A DNA stretch of 9,023 nt, taken from positions 1 through 9,023 of the forward strand of contig CAKVKI010000100.1 in the NCBI GenBank assembly GCA_934754975.1, written 5' to 3'. The translations under genes were made by a program, and so were the position numbers. Below the pieces are notes generated by a model that had not been told where the DNA came from, did no database searches, and was given only the letters and a program-made list of their open reading frames with translations. Numbering within the stretch: position 1 is the first letter of the stretch; each line of letters starts with the position of its first letter. This document shows positions 6,647 through 9,023 of the stretch, piece after piece. Source of the DNA: an uncultured Alistipes sp. (lineage in GTDB: Bacteria > Bacteroidota > Bacteroidia > Bacteroidales > Rikenellaceae).

Positions 6647-6681
6647 AAATTCCCGGTCCTCGCGGCGAAGACCGGGAATTT
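6647..6681 (-). terminator. Rho-independent terminator of the recG-DUF3108-coiled-coil cluster
   Basis: A perfect 12-bp stem, AAATTCCCGGTC (6647-6658) with GACCGGGAATTT (6670-6681), encloses an 11-nt loop. Read on the minus strand it is followed by TATTTTC, and it starts 56 nt after the stop of the coiled-coil gene. It could also act weakly on the plus strand as a backup to the ROK terminator. Confidence 0.8.
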
Positions 6682-6737
6682 ATATGTTCGTGCGGGCTGA
6701 GGACCCGGCGGTTTGCCGGAGGCCGGCGCTGCGGCTG

Positions 6738-7676
6738 CTAGCGCATGGCGATTTGCGTAGTTCCGATCAGGCGGCCTTCGCAGAAGAGCTGCACGGTGTA
6801 GGTGCCTGCGGCGAATCCGGTGCTGTTGTAGAAGATGCCCACGTCGAGGTCCTGATTCTGGTAATCCACTTCACGCATCGACGAATAGCTCAGGCGTTCG
6901 CCTTCGAAGTCGAAGGTCGGCATGGCTTCGGTGGTCAGCACATAGCCGTCGGGCGAGGTGATGCGCACGTAAATCGTCTTTTCGCCCGGCGTAGCCAGTT
7001 CGTTGGCCGTCAGCACGAAGTCCACGCGCAGGCGGGCGGCGTTCTTGACGCGCGATACGGGCTTGCTGTTGGCGTTGAGGGCCGCCAGCGTGATGTCGCG
7101 GGCGCGGATCACGGCGCCGACACGCACTTTGTTATCCAGTTCGGCGGCCTTCTCTTCGGCCATTTCGGCGCGCAGTTTGGCCGACGAAATCTCCTTCCGG
7201 TAGCCGACGTTTTCGTTGATGAGTTTCTTGTTGAGGGTATTCAGCGAGTCGATCTGACGAATGTATCCCTTCATGATCGTACGCAGCGTACCCACCTCTT
7301 TTTCGTACTGTTTGATTTTGGCGAGGTTCCACGAACGCTCCTTCTTGAGCCGTGTCATCAGCGAATCGGCGCGGCTGCGCTCGACGTCGAGACCCGCCGT
7401 GATGCTGTCGTTGGTGACCTGCAGGTTGTCGAAGTCGGTCATCAGCCGTCCCAGGTCGTTCTGGATCGAGTCGCGGTCGCTCTGCAGCAGCTGGTTGTCG
7501 ATCATCTGCTGGCGGTGGATGCTGAAATAGAGCGCCGAAAGAGCCACCAGAATCACCGACAGGATGATGATGACGATGCGGTAGCCGCGGATGGATTTGC
7601 CCGCCTCGGGCTGCGGAGTCATGTAGTCGTCGTCCTCGAATTCCGAGGGATCGTATCCTTGCTTATTTTCTTCCAT
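6738..7676 (-). CDS. Single-pass membrane protein with periplasmic coiled coil, function unknown
   Basis: The 312-residue protein has three parts. Residues 1-32 are an acidic, proline-containing cytoplasmic tail (MEENKQGYDPSEFEDDD) ending in basic GKSIRGYR. Residues 33-51 form one transmembrane helix (IVIIILSVILVALSALY). Residues 52 to about 185 are charged, heptad-like and rich in Leu, Glu, Lys and Asp, consistent with a long coiled coil. The final 120 or so residues look like a beta-rich domain (YVRITSPDGYVLTTE, GTYTVQLFCEGRLIG). Basic residues before the helix suggest the N-terminus is inside and the coil and C-terminal domain are in the periplasm. I recognise no named family; similar proteins seem to occur in other Bacteroidales. 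It lies 77 nt after the DUF3108 gene in the same direction and ends at a clear terminator. An envelope scaffold or spacer role is a guess. Confidence 0.85.
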   Translation of the reverse strand: MEENKQGYDPSEFEDDDYMTPQPEAGKSIRGYRIVIIILSVILVALSALYFSIHRQQMIDNQLLQSDRDSIQNDLGRLMTDFDNLQVTNDSITAGLDVERSRADSLMTRLKKERSWNLAKIKQYEKEVGTLRTIMKGYIRQIDSLNTLNKKLINENVGYRKEISSAKLRAEMAEEKAAELDNKVRVGAVIRARDITLAALNANSKPVSRVKNAARLRVDFVLTANELATPGEKTIYVRITSPDGYVLTTEAMPTFDFEGERLSYSSMREVDYQNQDLDVGIFYNSTGFAAGTYTVQLFCEGRLIGTTQIAMR

Positions 7677-7737
7677 AAAAGCTTATTTTTCAGAAATAGG
7701 ATTAATTTGATGTTCGCCGGGGCGACTTTCGTTTCTG

Positions 7738-7745
7738 CAAAGATA
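7738..7745 (-). promoter_or_regulatory. Possible -7 box upstream of the coiled-coil gene
   Basis: TATCTTTG on the minus strand (7745-7738) matches the TAnnTTTG -7 box in the 77-nt gap before the gene starting at 7676. No TTTG-like -33 element is found 18-21 nt upstream, so this is only a weak candidate for a secondary promoter; readthrough from the DUF3108 gene is equally possible. Confidence 0.3.
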
Positions 7746-7753
7746 TAAAATTT

Positions 7754-8551
7754 TTATTTTATCAGGCTCGTCATCGGGTATTTAAGTCCTTTGTAGCCCG
7801 AAATATAGGCGTTGATGCTGCCCACGCGCACGGGCGATTCGATGTAAAGCGGGATTTTGTTCTCGTCGTCCGAGATCCAGAGCGTGAAAACGGTGCCGTC
7901 GGTGAACGAGAATCCTTCCGTAGTTCCCAGCTGGCATTCGAATTTCAGGGTTTTGAATTTGCCCATGTTGCGGATTTTCTTCGTTTCGCGGTTCATGAAG
8001 CGGTAGCTCAGGTGCCGGATCGTGTCCTGCAGCACCATCTGGAGCGTCGCCGGTTCGCCGGGTTTGAAACTGTCGGCGTCGGCTCCGCGCATGGTGAAGA
8101 AGAGCGCGATGGCGTCCATGCTTTCGGGTGTCAGCGGCATGGACTTCTCCTGATAGGGCTTCTGGCGGCGGCGCCAGCGGGTGAAAACCTGGTTGTTTTC
8201 CCAGTCGTAATTGTAATAGCTCTGGAACGTATAGTCGCCTTCGTGCAGGTCGCTTTCGAAGCGCATGGGCCGCTTCGTTTCCGGGTCGATCCATACCGTG
8301 TAAATATCTTCGAGGTTGAAGAACCAGCGGTAGGTGGGCAGCGTGCGGCCGATGCCTTCGACCTTGTAGTATTTGCGCCCGGCGATTTCGCTGTCGCTGG
8401 TCTTGACCTCCACGGCCCCGACTTCGGTGTTGGGGAACATCTTGGCCTTGTAGCTCACGCGGTAGAAAAGCTGCTCGCCCGGATGGTAGAGCTGGGCCGA
8501 GAGGGGCAGGGCGGCCGTGAGGAATAATATCGTGATAAACAACTGTTTCAT
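7754..8551 (-). CDS. DUF3108 domain exported protein
   Basis: This 265-residue protein begins MKQLFITILFLTAALPLSA, a type I signal peptide with likely cleavage after Ala19, so the mature protein should be periplasmic or outer-membrane associated. No lipobox cysteine is present. The mature part matches the DUF3108 pattern: an opening PGEQLFYRVSYK (23-34), repeated beta-strands such as YYKVEGIGRTLPTYRWFF, DIYTVWIDPETKRPMRFE, SYYNYDW, and a closing segment TLWISDDENKIPLYIESPV followed by GSINAYISGYKG. The family folds as a beta-rich lipoprotein-carrier-like structure by family knowledge, and its function is not established. It starts 42 nt after the recG stop with no recognisable promoter between, suggesting cotranscription with recG. 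Confidence 0.87.
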   Translation of the reverse strand: MKQLFITILFLTAALPLSAQLYHPGEQLFYRVSYKAKMFPNTEVGAVEVKTSDSEIAGRKYYKVEGIGRTLPTYRWFFNLEDIYTVWIDPETKRPMRFESDLHEGDYTFQSYYNYDWENNQVFTRWRRRQKPYQEKSMPLTPESMDAIALFFTMRGADADSFKPGEPATLQMVLQDTIRHLSYRFMNRETKKIRNMGKFKTLKFECQLGTTEGFSFTDGTVFTLWISDDENKIPLYIESPVRVGSINAYISGYKGLKYPMTSLIK

Positions 8552-8593
8552 GGGCAGGGTTTTTAAGGATAAACGTTCGATGGATTTGAAATA

Positions 8594-9023
8594 TTACGAA
8601 ATCATGGAAAAATCAATCTCTTCTTGTCCCGAATACTTCCGTCTCAACTCCCGCAGGCCGCGGTGTTCGGGGCGGGAAAGGCCGGGGTCGGCGGCCAGCA
8701 GGCCGGCCGCCGCTTCGCGCGAGACGGTGAGTATCTGTACGTCGAGCGTGGGGTTGGCGATTTTCAGATCAAACGCCATGCCGCTCTGGAGCGTGCCGTT
8801 GATGTCGCCGGCGCCCCGCAGTTTGAGGTCCAGTTCCGCCAGCCGGAAGCCGTCGTTGGTCTCGCACATCGCTCCGAGCCGCGCCCGCGACTCCTTCGAG
8901 AGTTTTTCGCCCGACATGAGGATGCAGTAGGACTGCTCGCCGCCGCGGCCCACGCGTCCGCGCAGCTGGTGCAGCTGCGAAAGTCCGAACCGTTCGGCCG
9001 ACTCGATGACCATTACCGTGGCG
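8594..9023 (-). CDS. recG: ATP-dependent DNA helicase RecG, C-terminal part (partial)
   Basis: The frame enters from the right edge (codons for Ala-Thr-Val precede the internal Met at 9013) and ends at TAA at 8594, giving the last 142 or so residues of a protein usually near 700. RecG remodels stalled forks and Holliday junctions in the cytoplasm. Visible hallmarks are ATVMVIESAERFGLSQLHQL, helicase motif VI QLRGRVGRG, a serine and Tyr-Cys-rich QSYCILMSGEKLS strand, and the wedge-side motif DLKLRGAGDINGTLQSG, which in most RecG proteins reads RGPG; here Ala replaces Pro. ATG at 9013 is not the true start. No sign of frameshift in the visible part. DUF3108 and the coiled-coil gene follow in the same direction. 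Confidence 0.95.
   Translation of the reverse strand, partial: ATVMVIESAERFGLSQLHQLRGRVGRGGEQSYCILMSGEKLSKESRARLGAMCETNDGFRLAELDLKLRGAGDINGTLQSGMAFDLKIANPTLDVQILTVSREAAAGLLAADPGLSRPEHRGLRELRRKYSGQEEIDFSMIS

Noticed and set aside
7714..7725. TCGCC-GG-GGCGA inverted repeat between the DUF3108 and coiled-coil genes
   Set aside because: The loop would be only two bases (or a 4-bp stem with four-base loop) and no U-tract follows, so it is not a convincing terminator.
6684..7748. 354-codon plus-strand frame opposite the coiled-coil gene
   Set aside because: The minus-strand frame has a coherent layout of tail, membrane helix, coil and beta domain, plus a correctly placed terminator; the plus frame starts just past that terminator and shows none.
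1..9023. Search for CRISPR arrays, tRNA or rRNA genes, insertion sequences, toxin-antitoxin or defence genes
   Set aside because: I saw no regularly spaced repeats, cloverleaf-like sequence, transposase or integrase motif, or defence-family protein; every gap between genes is under about 300 nt and is mostly explained by promoters and terminators.

Overview
This 9 kb window looks like chromosomal DNA of a GC-rich Bacteroidales bacterium, probably Alistipes or a related member of the Rikenellaceae; the genus is an inference. Three clear promoters fit the Bacteroidetes pattern (TTTG about 19 nt upstream of TAnnTTTG). Start codons lack Shine-Dalgarno sequences, the surface peptidase carries a Bacteroidetes-style lipoprotein signal, and the gene families are typical of gut Bacteroidales. 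I see no tRNA, rRNA, CRISPR array, insertion sequence, phage gene or attachment site. This is mostly ordinary housekeeping DNA.

Layout from left to right. (1) Positions 1-604, minus strand: the N-terminal half of a DHA2-type drug-efflux transporter of the major facilitator superfamily. It runs off the left edge and has its own promoter at 611-642. (2) 778-2917, minus strand: a two-gene operon, first a 67-residue membrane protein of unknown function and then an S9-family (prolyl oligopeptidase clan) lipoprotein peptidase. It has a strong promoter at 2945-2975 and a hairpin terminator at 676-699. (3) 3107-5324, minus strand: a tightly coupled pair, a short-chain polyprenyl diphosphate synthase followed one base later by a U32-family Fe-S protein, closed by a UUCG-loop terminator at 3055-3072. 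(4) 5325-5443: a divergent control region with back-to-back overlapping promoters and a 10-bp inverted repeat. (5) 5444-6448, plus strand: a ROK-family sugar kinase (probably glucokinase), the only plus-strand gene, ending at a textbook terminator at 6520-6547. (6) 6738-9023, minus strand: the 3' end of recG, a DUF3108 exported protein and a membrane-anchored coiled-coil protein, all in one direction and closed by a terminator at 6647-6681.

The genes serve separate jobs: drug export, envelope peptide hydrolysis, isoprenoid chain building and probable RNA (or quinone) hydroxylation, sugar phosphorylation, and DNA repair coupled to two uncharacterised envelope proteins. The points most worth a second look are the ispA-like/ROK control region, the unknown small membrane partner of the S9 peptidase, the prenyl synthase-U32 coupling, and the transporter start codon that lies almost on its own predicted transcription start. 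I found no convincing new defence or mobile system.
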